From the NCBI GenBank assembly GCA_965200885.1, contig OZ241737.1, forward strand, positions 930,001-994,000: a stretch of 64,000 nucleotides of DNA. The letters run 5' to 3'. The stretch is from MPNP01 sp026710155 (lineage in GTDB: Bacteria > Pseudomonadota > Alphaproteobacteria > Rhodobacterales > Rhodobacteraceae). The position numbers and the translations under genes were made by a program. Positions 26,897 to 35,940 of this stretch are shown piece after piece. Under the pieces are notes generated by a model. It was not told the origin of the DNA and made no database searches. It saw only the letters and a program-made list of their open reading frames with translations. Within the stretch, counting starts at the first letter, position 1; the number at the start of each line of letters is the position of its first letter.

Positions 26897-27667
26897 TTAA
26901 TACCTCGGGACCAATAGCCCACCGTCAACCGAAATGGTTTGACCAGTAACATAAGGAAGTCTGCCGGTGGCAAGACTGGCAATCGTAATTCCCACCTCAT
27001 CAGGTGTACTAATCCTTGGAATCAAGGTCAAGCCTTCTTCAGCACGGCGGGAATAATCTTTGATCACACGCGAGGTCATATCGGTGTCAACCAATCCAGG
27101 TTGAACATCATAGACATGGATGTTTTCACGACCTAGACGGACTGCAAGTGCTTTCGAGGCCATTGCTGCTGCAGCTTTGGAAACGGCATATTCGGTTCTT
27201 GGTTCTGCGACCGCCACCGCATTGGATGAAGTGATGTTTATGATTGAGTAGAATTGGTCTGCCGCCCGGTCTGACTGAAGGAGATGGTGTACAAATTTTT
27301 GACTCAAGAAAAACAATCCCTTGGCATTTACTGCATGACATCGATCCCAACTTGCTTCAGAGATATCAAGTGGATCCCCACGTTTCAAGACGCTAACACC
27401 GGCATTGTTGATCAGAGTGGTGATTGGTCCAAGGGCATTTTTGATTTTCTCAATCCAGAACGAGTGACATTCTATATCGGCTACATCAAAGGGCGCTTCC
27501 ATACATGCTATACCCTCGGACCTGAGCATCTTGGCAACCTCAGCCAGCTCTTGGTCAGGTTGAAGATCATTGATAGCCAAACTGAACCCTTCTTTGGCCA
27601 ATTGAATGGCTGCACCCAGTCCAATACCCCTTTTGGCGCCTGTAATGAGTGCAACGGGGTTAGTCAT
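26897..27667 (-). CDS. Short-chain dehydrogenase/reductase
   Basis: A classical SDR of 256 residues acting on an alcohol or ketone with NAD(P). The cofactor motif is TGAKRGIGLGAA, with NNAGVSVL next, catalytic Ser in NITSSNA, the YAVSKAAAA dyad (Tyr and Lys) and a C-terminal VDGGLLVPRY. It is typical of sugar or 3-oxoacyl dehydrogenases. Its start overlaps the acyl-CoA dehydrogenase stop by eight bases. The gene lies between acyl-CoA dehydrogenase and DUF993, and all are under operator D. Confidence 0.9.
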   Translation of the reverse strand: MTNPVALITGAKRGIGLGAAIQLAKEGFSLAINDLQPDQELAEVAKMLRSEGIACMEAPFDVADIECHSFWIEKIKNALGPITTLINNAGVSVLKRGDPLDISEASWDRCHAVNAKGLFFLSQKFVHHLLQSDRAADQFYSIINITSSNAVAVAEPRTEYAVSKAAAAMASKALAVRLGRENIHVYDVQPGLVDTDMTSRVIKDYSRRAEEGLTLIPRISTPDEVGITIASLATGRLPYVTGQTISVDGGLLVPRY

Positions 27668-28808
27668 TCAATGCTCCCAATTTGTCCAGTTCTCGAAAAA
27701 TGATTGTTCTCTGAATTTGATTGGTACCCTCATAAATTTGGGTAATTTTTGCATCCCTGTAAAGACGTTCGACTTCAAATCCACGAATGTACCCGGAACC
27801 ACCAAAAATCTGAATGGCATCAGAGGTGCGAACAACTGCAATGTCTGAGGCAAAGCATTTGGCCATTGAGCAGGCTTTCGTTGCATTTTCACCATTATCC
27901 ATTTTTATTGCAGCTGAGTGGACCAGCAGCCGAGCAGCTTCAATATCCTTTGCCATATCCGCGATCAACCATTGGATGCCTTGGAATTTGGCAATTTCGT
28001 GACCAAACTGCTTGCGTTGACGGGCATAGTCTAGTGCTGCTTCCAAACTAGCTTGGGCAATACCGACTGCAAGTGAAGCGATCCCCACGCGTCCTTTGTT
28101 GAGGACATTCATCATGATTGGAAAACCCTGTCCTTCTTTTCCCAGAAGTGCATTCTCGGATAACAGGACGTTATCAAAAGTCAAGGCTCCCACAGGGCTT
28201 GCACATTGCCCCAACTTACTTTCCTTATTTCCTTTTGTTACTCCATCTGCGTTCAAATCCACAATAAATACCGACATACCTTGATGGCCTGCATCAGGGT
28301 CAGTTTTGACCAATACAAATCCAAGATCGGCTATCGGTCCATTATGAATCCAAATTTTCTGGCCGTTCAATAACCATCCATTATCCGTCTTGGTCGCAAC
28401 GGATCGTATCCCGGCAACATCGGTCCCCGCTTCGGGTTCGGTAATACAATAAGCAACAATCTTTTTGAAGGAGAGAACATCTGGAAGAATCTGTTTTTGT
28501 TGTTTGGTGGTTCCATAATCAACGAGAAGGGAGGTTATGAGTTCTACGAGACCGCATTGATCAGCAACAGAAGCGTAACCTCGGGAGAGTTCCTCCATAA
28601 TCAAAACATAATTTAAAACATCAAGTCCGGCTCCTCCCAAATTTTCGGGTACACAAATCCCAAAAAATCCCAATTCCCCCAACTTCCGGTAAACTTCGAT
28701 TGGAAAACATCCTGTTTGATCCAATTCATTGGCTATGGGGCGGATTTCGTCTTCAGCAAATTTCCGAGCGAGAGACTTTAATTCTTTATGATCTTCTGTT
28801 AAATTCAT
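27660..28808 (-). CDS. Acyl-CoA dehydrogenase
   Basis: An FAD-dependent acyl-CoA dehydrogenase of 382 residues that introduces a 2,3-double bond and passes electrons to ETF. Signatures are YCITEPEAGTDVAG, GQKIWIHNGP, FGHEIAKFQGIQWLIADM and the C-terminal catalytic-base region IYEGTNQIQR, with Glu at the expected place. It is the first gene of a four-gene operon. The start codon at 28806-28808 lies only four bases from operator D, so its ribosome-binding region overlaps the operator. It should act on the CoA ester formed by the CoA-transferase. Confidence 0.9.
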   Translation of the reverse strand: MNLTEDHKELKSLARKFAEDEIRPIANELDQTGCFPIEVYRKLGELGFFGICVPENLGGAGLDVLNYVLIMEELSRGYASVADQCGLVELITSLLVDYGTTKQQKQILPDVLSFKKIVAYCITEPEAGTDVAGIRSVATKTDNGWLLNGQKIWIHNGPIADLGFVLVKTDPDAGHQGMSVFIVDLNADGVTKGNKESKLGQCASPVGALTFDNVLLSENALLGKEGQGFPIMMNVLNKGRVGIASLAVGIAQASLEAALDYARQRKQFGHEIAKFQGIQWLIADMAKDIEAARLLVHSAAIKMDNGENATKACSMAKCFASDIAVVRTSDAIQIFGGSGYIRGFEVERLYRDAKITQIYEGTNQIQRTIIFRELDKLGALND

Positions 28809-28812
28809 ATAA

Positions 28813-28828
28813 TTAACCAGTTAGTTAC
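28813..28828. promoter_or_regulatory. Operator D: palindrome TTAACCAGTTAGTTAC at the acyl-CoA dehydrogenase start
   Basis: The fourth copy of the 16-bp inverted repeat. It is four bases upstream of the acyl-CoA dehydrogenase ATG on the minus strand and about 230 bp upstream of the aldo/keto reductase on the plus strand. Binding here could control both divergent units. Like operator B it overlaps the translation start area. Confidence 0.58.
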
Positions 28829-29057
28829 TTTTATTGAAAATAATCCTTACCCTCTGAGATTGCAATCCAAAATAAGGTATCCGGTGAGTGAAAGAAGCCA
28901 TTTATCCGGAATTTACAGCGGCAAGGATTGATATATGAAATGAGATCATTGTGGTACAGGTGGAAAAGGAAATAAGGCTGATAATAATGTGTATCAAGGG
29001 CAAAATTCCATCCCCTGCATGGGTCAAGGATTAATTCAGAAAGAGAGGAAAAGTAAA

Positions 29058-30074
29058 ATGGAACCTTCTACAAAACAAAAATTCGGGCGGGTTGACTTGG
29101 AGGTAACTGCTTTCGGGTTTGGAACGGCGCCAGTGGGAAATATTTTTCGTGAAATTGATGAACAAACTTCTGACGCCATGTACCAAGAGGCTTGGGACCA
29201 CGGCGTGAGGTATTACGATACCGCCCCCATGTATGGCCACGGATTGTCGGAACTCAGGACTGGTCATTCGTTACGCTGGAAAAATCGTGATGATTTTGTC
29301 CTCTCTTCAAAAATTGGCCGCATCCTCAAGCCCAAAAGAAAGTCCGAAATTGATTTTTTTCCTTGGAACAACGCAGCTGCAAATGTCATGGAATTTGACT
29401 ACAGCTATGATGGCACAATGCGTTCGTTTGAGGATTCTCTCCAGAGAACGGCCTTGGAAAAGATGGATATTTGCTTTATTCATGACATTGATGTGTTTAC
29501 CCGAGGAGATGAACAGCCTGAAGTGTTCAAGCAGGCTATGGATGGGGCATGGAAAGCACTGGAACAACTTCGGTCAGAAGGTGTTGTCAAGGCAATAGGT
29601 GTAGGAGTCAATGAATGGGAAGTCTGTCAGTCAGCACTGGAGGCAAGAGACTTTGACTGCTTCTTGTTGGCCGGCCGTTATACATTGCTTGAGCAGGATT
29701 CGCTAAACACTTTCTTGCCTTTGTGTGAAAAGAGAAATGCTGCAGTCGTCGTAGGAGGAGGCTTTAATTCCGGTATTTTAGCAACCGGTGCAATAGAGGG
29801 TGCAAAGTATAATTACGCACCAGCACCACAGGAGATGATGCAAAAAGTAAGTAATATTGAAAATGTTTGTCGTGATTTCAAAATTCCACTTGCTGCCGCA
29901 GCACTTCAATTTGTAGTGGCTCATCCGGCAATACCGAGTTTTATTGCGGGAACCCGAACAGTTGAGCAACTAGACAACAACTTAAAGTGGTTTAGTTTTC
30001 CTATTCCGACTGAATTTTGGGCAGAGCTCAAGGGAAAAGGCCTGCTTCGAGAAGACGCGCCAACTCCAGAATAG
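29058..30074 (+). CDS. Aldo/keto reductase (pyridoxal 4-dehydrogenase / aldose dehydrogenase type)
   Basis: A 338-residue aldo/keto reductase. The catalytic tetrad is visible as Asp/Tyr in YYDTAPMYGHGLSE, Lys in VLSSKIGR and His in CFIHDIDVF. The sequence resembles D-threo-aldose (L-fucose) and pyridoxal dehydrogenases, which oxidise a sugar hemiacetal or aldehyde with NAD(P). The ATG at 29058 follows AGAGGA and starts right at the domain; an in-frame start at 28989 would add residues unlike the family. It is divergent from the acyl-CoA dehydrogenase operon and may share operator D. Confidence 0.85.
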   Translation: MEPSTKQKFGRVDLEVTAFGFGTAPVGNIFREIDEQTSDAMYQEAWDHGVRYYDTAPMYGHGLSELRTGHSLRWKNRDDFVLSSKIGRILKPKRKSEIDFFPWNNAAANVMEFDYSYDGTMRSFEDSLQRTALEKMDICFIHDIDVFTRGDEQPEVFKQAMDGAWKALEQLRSEGVVKAIGVGVNEWEVCQSALEARDFDCFLLAGRYTLLEQDSLNTFLPLCEKRNAAVVVGGGFNSGILATGAIEGAKYNYAPAPQEMMQKVSNIENVCRDFKIPLAAAALQFVVAHPAIPSFIAGTRTVEQLDNNLKWFSFPIPTEFWAELKGKGLLREDAPTPE

Positions 30075-30369
30075 CCCTTCAGTGAGGTAAAAGCTTTGTT
30101 ACATGGAAATTTTCTTTTGAATTTGTGATTTATTGTATTCATAAGGCATTTTTTCTCTTTTTTTTCTGGTGCAATGATACCTGCAACAGAATGTTGTCTG
30201 ATGTGTTGTTTTAGATGGAGATGGAGAGGAATGTAACCGAAAGATCACATGGATGATATGTCACTTGGCTCTGGGAGGATAGCATAAGATCTTTATAGAG
30301 ACTTCTGTAAAAGGCGAAAATTCCAATGATTCAAGGCCGATTGAAACCTTATCGACCTTTGGTGCAGCT

Positions 30370-32424
30370 CTATAGAAGGGAGCTGATACGAATTGGTGAA
30401 ACCCTTTTGTTGAATCGGTGTTGGTATACTGTTATGGATTCAAGTACCCTCATGACATAGTTCCTTGTTTCGGAATAAGGTATGTGTTCAATCCAATCAA
30501 TTATGCTATGAGTGCTTTCACCCGGTTTGCCAAGTGTTTTCAACCATCCGCTCAATCTGCCGGGCCCTGCATTGTATGCAGCAAAGACCAGAACATTGTC
30601 ACCATCAAATTTCTCAAAAAGTTCCCGCAAATAGGCTGAGCCGATTTGGAGGTTGTATTCCTGGTCAAGCAGTACTTTCTTGATTGGTCCCCTGATGCCC
30701 AAATCGCCAGCTATCTCCTCTCCGGTGTTGGGCAAGACCTGCATCAATCCCAAGGCGCCCTTGTGGCTGACCGCCTGGGGCCTGAATTCGGTTTCCTGTC
30801 GAATTATGGAAAGTGTAACTTCGGGTTTGGTTGGTAAATTCTGTGTGGCCAGGTCGGGAATTGGATAGAGGTAATCCAAAATCATATCACCTTGTCTTGT
30901 ACCTTGTTTGGCTATTTTGACCATTGAAAAGTTGGCTCCATGTGATTCGGCTAATTGGGCAAGGGCAGCCAATCCTTCCCGGTCAAGTTCTTCGGCTTTA
31001 TGGGCAAGGAACCAACCCGCAAAAGACTCTATTCCTGCCGAATGGAAAAGTATGGCAGCCCGTACCACTTTTTCCCTTTGTAACATTTTGACTGTTCGAT
31101 TGTTGACTGGCTCTCGGGAAATCAGGGTTTTGCTGGTGGGATAGTTGATTTTTTCAGCTGACAACTGACCATAAAAGGAAGTTTGGAAACGGGCTCCAAA
31201 CTGGTAGGCAATCTTGGCATCTTCATTATTGCCAGCTGACTCATGGGCAACTCCCAACCAATATCCTGCCCTTCCCAATCTTACAGGTGAATAGGAAGGA
31301 TAGGAATAGGAAGGCCGGATAACCTCCTGATAATAATTGTAAAAGTGCCCCAAGGCCCTTTGGGGGTCTTGAAGCTTTCGAAGTGCAATAAACCCGGCCA
31401 ACCATTCAAGGTCAAGGTAACTATTTCGCTGTTTTCTCTCCCAGGTGGGAATATCAGAGTTGGAAAGCCATTCCAGAGAGTTAAATCGATCATTTTGGGT
31501 CAGGAAATGCTTCGAGGCTATGTCATAGGCCAACTGGTTTTTTTCCTCTCTCATCAGGGCATGGGCAAGACGATATCTCTTGCTGGCCCAAAAAATCGGC
31601 TTTCCAAGATTTTTGGCCGAAGAACTTCGCTCCAGCAGCAATTCCAGCGCCGATTGATCATGACCGTGATGATCTCGCCACAAGATACGGTCATAGGCCA
31701 ATCCCGGGTCGGTAATATATTCCTTGGGAATCCTGTTGATCAAATCATTGACACCCTCGTTCATTGAATCCAGTGAAATCCTGGCCTTGTAAAGGAACTG
31801 TTGTTCTTTCCTGAGATAAGGGAGAAGTGTTTCGGCTTCCTCAATACGGTTCAGCCAAAGCAGATTATCCAATCTGGTTTCCAGCAGGGGAATTGTATCA
31901 GAGGGATAGTTCTGGATGACATATTCCAGATCATCGTCCGAGAAAGGCAGGGAAAGTATTGCGTTTCGAATGACACTATTTGCTTCCCTTGGTCTTTGCA
32001 GTTTTCCCAATGCTTCAGCAAATCTGATGGCACCTGAACCATTTTGTGGATTGTAGTTGTTGAAATAATCCACGACCTGATTGGGATTTTCTTCACCGGA
32101 AAATGATTTTTCACCAGTTTTCCTGAGGATTTTCAAGCCAGGCCATTCATCATTTTCCGCGAGAAAGGCACGATAGGATTGCCAATCATCAATACCGGTC
32201 CGCAGGTGCAACCATCGTACAACATCAACAGCCACCGAATCTTTAACTTTGTTGGCATATCGATAGGCTTCCTCCCATTTTTCCCTCGAAGCATTTTCAA
32301 AGGCAAGATTGAAATTTTCTGTATCCTGCTTGCTGGGACTAGCCAGGGATGATGTACAAACAAGGAGGGCAATCAGTATTCCCCCAACAACTTGCCAAAA
32401 CGGTAAAAAAATCATGTAGTTCAC
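30370..32424 (-). CDS. slt: Soluble lytic murein transglycosylase (Slt type)
   Basis: A periplasmic muramidase of 684 residues that cleaves peptidoglycan with formation of 1,6-anhydro ends. A signal peptide covers the first 35 residues (hydrophobic VVGGILIALLVCTSSLAS). A long helical superhelix domain follows, and a C-terminal SLT domain carries the catalytic Glu in IIRQETEFRPQA, the GALGLMQVLPNT motif and the FAAYNAGPGRLSGW motif. The start is a GTG at 32424; ATG at 32415 is an alternative that keeps the signal peptide. It is divergent from dapA with about 110 bp between, a common alphaproteobacterial arrangement. Confidence 0.92.
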   Translation of the reverse strand: MNYMIFLPFWQVVGGILIALLVCTSSLASPSKQDTENFNLAFENASREKWEEAYRYANKVKDSVAVDVVRWLHLRTGIDDWQSYRAFLAENDEWPGLKILRKTGEKSFSGEENPNQVVDYFNNYNPQNGSGAIRFAEALGKLQRPREANSVIRNAILSLPFSDDDLEYVIQNYPSDTIPLLETRLDNLLWLNRIEEAETLLPYLRKEQQFLYKARISLDSMNEGVNDLINRIPKEYITDPGLAYDRILWRDHHGHDQSALELLLERSSSAKNLGKPIFWASKRYRLAHALMREEKNQLAYDIASKHFLTQNDRFNSLEWLSNSDIPTWERKQRNSYLDLEWLAGFIALRKLQDPQRALGHFYNYYQEVIRPSYSYPSYSPVRLGRAGYWLGVAHESAGNNEDAKIAYQFGARFQTSFYGQLSAEKINYPTSKTLISREPVNNRTVKMLQREKVVRAAILFHSAGIESFAGWFLAHKAEELDREGLAALAQLAESHGANFSMVKIAKQGTRQGDMILDYLYPIPDLATQNLPTKPEVTLSIIRQETEFRPQAVSHKGALGLMQVLPNTGEEIAGDLGIRGPIKKVLLDQEYNLQIGSAYLRELFEKFDGDNVLVFAAYNAGPGRLSGWLKTLGKPGESTHSIIDWIEHIPYSETRNYVMRVLESITVYQHRFNKRVSPIRISSLL

Positions 32425-32535
32425 ACTTATTTACTCTGCTCTTTTTTGTTTTTCATTCTATATTATCTTAGTTGAGGCTTTGCAATTATTTTTACCATTT
32501 CATTTATTTATTAATATCAAATTACGGATAGTAAG

Positions 32536-33411
32536 ATGTTTTCTGGATCATTACCTGCACTGGTCACCCCTTTTAATTCAAAAAAGGTTGATTGGAGTAC
32601 GCTTGAAGCATTGATCAAATGGCATATCGCTGAAGGTTCCAATGGTATTGTGGCCGTTGGTACGACAGGTGAAAGCCCAACCTTGAGTCATCAGGAACAC
32701 GAGGAGGTTTTCAGGGCGGTTATCGAATACACTGGAGGTAGAATACCTGTAATTGCCGGAGCTGGTTCAAATTCAACGGAAGAGGCATTGGGACTTGTTC
32801 AAGCTGCAGAGGAGACGGGTGCAGATGCAGTGCTGGTAGTAACACCGTATTACAACAAACCTACTCAAACCGGATTGTACGAACACTTCAGGGTATTGCA
32901 CGACAACAGCAATGTTCCAATCATCATATATAACATCCCGGGCCGCTCGGTCATTGACATGGCTCCGACAACCATGGGGCAGTTGGCCAAATTGTCAAGG
33001 ATAATTGGAGTAAAGGATGCTACGGGCGATGTTGTAAGGGTATCCCAGCAAAGGGAAACTTGTGGCGAGGATTTTCTGCAACTTTCCGGCGAGGATGCAT
33101 CAGCCCTGGGTTTCAATGCCCATGGAGGCAGGGGGTGTATTTCCGTTACCGCCAATGTTGCGCCTGGGTTGTGCTCCGAATTCCAGCAAGCCACCTTGCA
33201 AGGTGATTATCAAAAGGCTCTCCATATCCAGGATAGGCTGTTGCCACTGCACAGGGCCATATTTATTGAACCCGGACTGGTCGGTGCAAAATTCGGTCTA
33301 TCAGTCTTGGGAAGGTGTTCCGAGGAAGTACGCTTGCCATTGACACCTCTTGCCAAATCGACAAAGCAGAAGATTATTGAAGCTATGAAGTCGACCGGAA
33401 TTATTGACTAG
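32536..33411 (+). CDS. dapA: 4-hydroxy-tetrahydrodipicolinate synthase
   Basis: This aldolase-fold enzyme condenses pyruvate with aspartate semialdehyde, the first committed step of lysine and meso-diaminopimelate synthesis. The 291 residues show GTTGESPTLSHQEHEE, VTPYYNKPTQTGLYEHF with the catalytic Tyr, IIYNIPGRSVIDM, and the Schiff-base Lys in IGVKDATGD near residue 162. The length matches the family. ATG start at 32536 after GGATAG. Normally smpB follows directly; here an AT-rich block with a restriction-modification pair separates them. Confidence 0.96.
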   Translation: MFSGSLPALVTPFNSKKVDWSTLEALIKWHIAEGSNGIVAVGTTGESPTLSHQEHEEVFRAVIEYTGGRIPVIAGAGSNSTEEALGLVQAAEETGADAVLVVTPYYNKPTQTGLYEHFRVLHDNSNVPIIIYNIPGRSVIDMAPTTMGQLAKLSRIIGVKDATGDVVRVSQQRETCGEDFLQLSGEDASALGFNAHGGRGCISVTANVAPGLCSEFQQATLQGDYQKALHIQDRLLPLHRAIFIEPGLVGAKFGLSVLGRCSEEVRLPLTPLAKSTKQKIIEAMKSTGIID

Positions 33412-33487
33412 ATTTCTTCCCATTTCGAAATCATTCATGATTTAATTACAGGTGGGTTTCAAAGTTTTTATGCACTTTTTATGTGAC

Positions 33488-34081
33488 TTATTTTGAATTA
33501 ACTTCTTGCAAGGCAAAGGCGGGAATACCAATTTCCATACCTTGTAATGGTCTTAGATCTAATACAGCTCCAAATGGCAAAAAAAAGTATTCAAAACGAT
33601 TATAATCAGAACCCCAATAAACCATAGCACATGCCATTGGGGCACCTTTTCCAATAGCACCCCCTTTTTCCAAAAACTTTAGTCGGGTATCATAAAGGAA
33701 TACAACACCTTCAGCAGCACCAAAAACAAACTCCTTCCAATGCCTTGTGTTCGTGGCTACGGGTACAAGTGCCAAAACCTCAGCCCCAAAATGCAAATGT
33801 GTGTCTTGGCATTTCTTAAACCAATTAATTATACTTGTCCCTCGTAATCTATCACGCCCGTACGGAGGATTAACAAATACTGTTGGGGCGTTCCAGGGCA
33901 AAACCAAACCATCAGATTCAGGAAGTCTATATTCACTATTTGCTCCGACTACAGAATATTCATTTGAACAAGGGTCTAAAGCTATTTCACCACCAAAGAA
34001 TTCCTTAATTACTTTCACATATTTAGGTGGTGTACACCAATGGAGACTAACTGAATCAGTGTTGCTACGACCTGCAGTCAT
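33488..34081 (-). CDS. Phage-type DNA N6-adenine methyltransferase (Dam, PF05869-like), putative modification enzyme
   Basis: A 197-residue SAM methyltransferase of the small phage Dam type. It has the opening WCTPPKYVKVI, the family's LDPCSN segment and the catalytic NPPYG motif, which places it among adenine-N6 methyltransferases. The ATG at 34081 follows AGGAGC and is nine bases after the stop of the nuclease-like gene, so the two form an operon and probably a restriction-modification pair with this as the protective methylase. The sequence specificity cannot be read. The base composition is far more AT-rich than dapA or smpB, a sign of transfer. Confidence 0.78.
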   Translation of the reverse strand: MTAGRSNTDSVSLHWCTPPKYVKVIKEFFGGEIALDPCSNEYSVVGANSEYRLPESDGLVLPWNAPTVFVNPPYGRDRLRGTSIINWFKKCQDTHLHFGAEVLALVPVATNTRHWKEFVFGAAEGVVFLYDTRLKFLEKGGAIGKGAPMACAMVYWGSDYNRFEYFFLPFGAVLDLRPLQGMEIGIPAFALQEVNSK

Positions 34082-34090
34082 AGATTGCTC

Positions 34091-35221
34091 CTAGTTTTCC
34101 CTCTTGGCAAGTTTGTTTATAATGCTTCTCAAGGATTGAATTGTACCTTCTTCTGGGGTTATGAGATTAAACCATTCTTCGATTTGATCAGAATTAGATG
34201 AAAAATAATTTTTTATTATTTTATCAGTTTTTAAGTCAATTTTCACTTTGGTAAATATATTATTACCCCCAATTTTTTTGTAACTATTGTTAAAGGCCTT
34301 TTTTACAGGTCTCATTTCTTTTCTGGGATTGAGAATAAGTTCATTGGTAAACTCTCTTAATCCATCATCAGTAAGAAATAGTAACCAATCATAGGAATTG
34401 GCCAATATACTGAGTTCCTTATTTTTATTTTCTGCAGTGAACCAATTACCATGATTGCTCACAATTCCTATGGTAAGTATAAAGCCTGGATATTTTGAAG
34501 GGTTGCAGATTATCTCTTCCTGAAATTCTTGATAAGGGAGATTAATAAGGTTGCCGGATCGATCTTCAAAGATTCCTTTGTACTTTCCGTCTTTCATTAT
34601 AAATTTTTGTAAAGAGGAAACTGAGTTGGCTACATATGAGCCCTGTTTGGCCTTTTCGATTGTTTGTGGTCCTCTGCTTTGTCCTTCCTCAACACCTACC
34701 CGTTTACATTCGACAATTGCAAAGGGGTTTTTGGATAAATGGCAGATATTTATTGAGCAATTTTTACGGTAAAAATTATTTATGTTTGCTATAATCAGTT
34801 TATCATTGGATTCGGCAAGTCGTGCTGCATTTCTAAGTACATAATTTCCAGAACTTCCAGAAATTAGAATTGGATTCCTTTTTAATATATTCTCTGTAAA
34901 ATCCCAATGTTCTGCTAATTTTTTTACTGTCAAAGGTGGTGAATTAAGTTTGAATGCAACCATTTCTTTTTGTAAAATTGGATGAAGGGAATATTCTACA
35001 TTATGAGTAATATTAGGGTTGCCAAATTCTGGCACTTGACTTTCGATAACTATATGATCGGTTAACCCCCAAGACTGAAGGACATAGTAAGCGACGATCT
35101 CTACCAAAGTTCCCAAAGCCCTACCAGCAGCCTTTTTTGGATCTTTCCTGTTAGAAAATACATTATTTGCTAAATGTTTCTGAACTTCATCAATAGAAAC
35201 ATTTTGAGATATTTTTCTCAA
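34091..35221 (-). CDS. Putative type II restriction endonuclease (PD-(D/E)XK-like)
   Basis: A 376-residue protein with no family I can name. It is proposed as a nuclease because of a central AIVECKRVGVEEGQSRGPQT segment containing a Glu-x-Lys pair (VECK) on a predicted strand, followed by a helical KAKQGSYVANSVSSLQKF stretch, as in PD-(D/E)XK nucleases. It also sits directly upstream of a DNA adenine methyltransferase. The acidic partner residue may be one of the Glu near LGTLVEIVAYYVLQ at residue 40, but this is a guess. The only start is a TTG at 35221. The gene is very AT-rich and there are no membrane segments. Confidence 0.6.
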   Translation of the reverse strand: MRKISQNVSIDEVQKHLANNVFSNRKDPKKAAGRALGTLVEIVAYYVLQSWGLTDHIVIESQVPEFGNPNITHNVEYSLHPILQKEMVAFKLNSPPLTVKKLAEHWDFTENILKRNPILISGSSGNYVLRNAARLAESNDKLIIANINNFYRKNCSINICHLSKNPFAIVECKRVGVEEGQSRGPQTIEKAKQGSYVANSVSSLQKFIMKDGKYKGIFEDRSGNLINLPYQEFQEEIICNPSKYPGFILTIGIVSNHGNWFTAENKNKELSILANSYDWLLFLTDDGLREFTNELILNPRKEMRPVKKAFNNSYKKIGGNNIFTKVKIDLKTDKIIKNYFSSNSDQIEEWFNLITPEEGTIQSLRSIINKLAKREN

Positions 35222-35940
35222 TTTGCTTTTCTCACTTCGATTATCGCTCTATAAAAAATCAAACCGGTCATTGGCACCAGATATAACTAAGCTTGAATCA
35301 TATGTCACAAAAACATTAAAAATGATGCTGCCTGATCTGAAATTCAGAACTGATTTAGAACCAAAAATGTTTTTTTATCTGGAAATGTAATCAATTTACT
35401 ACATTTTTGGACTTATGGAACAAGCTCTAAGTAAAGGAACAAAAATTTTGAAAATTATTCATCCCATATGATTTATTAGAATGATAAGTATCTTCTATTA
35501 ACCAGACTTTGTTATAGAATGATTTTAGGAAGCAAACTGAAAATTTGCTTCAATTTAAACGAATTACCAATTGCATAATGAGAGTGTAGTTAGATAGGGT
35601 TCCAATGTCCCTAATTAATCAATCAGTATTACACCAAGTTATGATGAATTTAGAATATTTTATTATGAGAGAATGGGTAATATTAACTAATTCTGAAATT
35701 AACATAATAGTAAACCAAGAATACATAAGATGCATTCTTAAAGTATCTATAAATCAGCCTTAAGTACCAAGATAGAAATTATAATACTTACATAAATTTA
35801 CCAACATAAAAGCATTGGACAAGGTGTGTTATTTTAATTGATGGGATAGCCTTGAGCGCTTAATATTGGGGATTTTTGAACAGAACTGGTATAGGTTCAA
35901 ATGAGAATATAATTTTAAAGCAAGAATCCCATTTTGAACA
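35222..35940. other. AT-rich intergenic region
   Basis: About 720 bp of very AT-rich sequence between the nuclease gene and smpB. It must hold the promoter for the minus-strand restriction pair and the one for smpB. Apart from one 52-codon frame (35605-35763, listed separately) I see no gene, RNA or clear repeat. Confidence 0.55.
35605..35763 (+). CDS. Possible small ORF, 52 residues, unknown
   Basis: An ATG at 35605 with TAGGG seven bases upstream opens a 52-codon frame ending in TAA at 35761. The product is mixed hydrophobic and polar with no HTH, signal peptide or motif. In such AT-rich DNA a frame of this length can arise by chance. A controller protein of the nearby restriction system would be expected to have an HTH, which is not seen here. 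Confidence 0.2.
   Translation: MSLINQSVLHQVMMNLEYFIMREWVILTNSEINIIVNQEYIRCILKVSINQP

Noticed and set aside
33747..34094. A plus-strand frame opposite the adenine methyltransferase gene.
   Set aside because: The minus strand carries the methyltransferase motifs and a good ribosome binding site; the opposite frame has neither.
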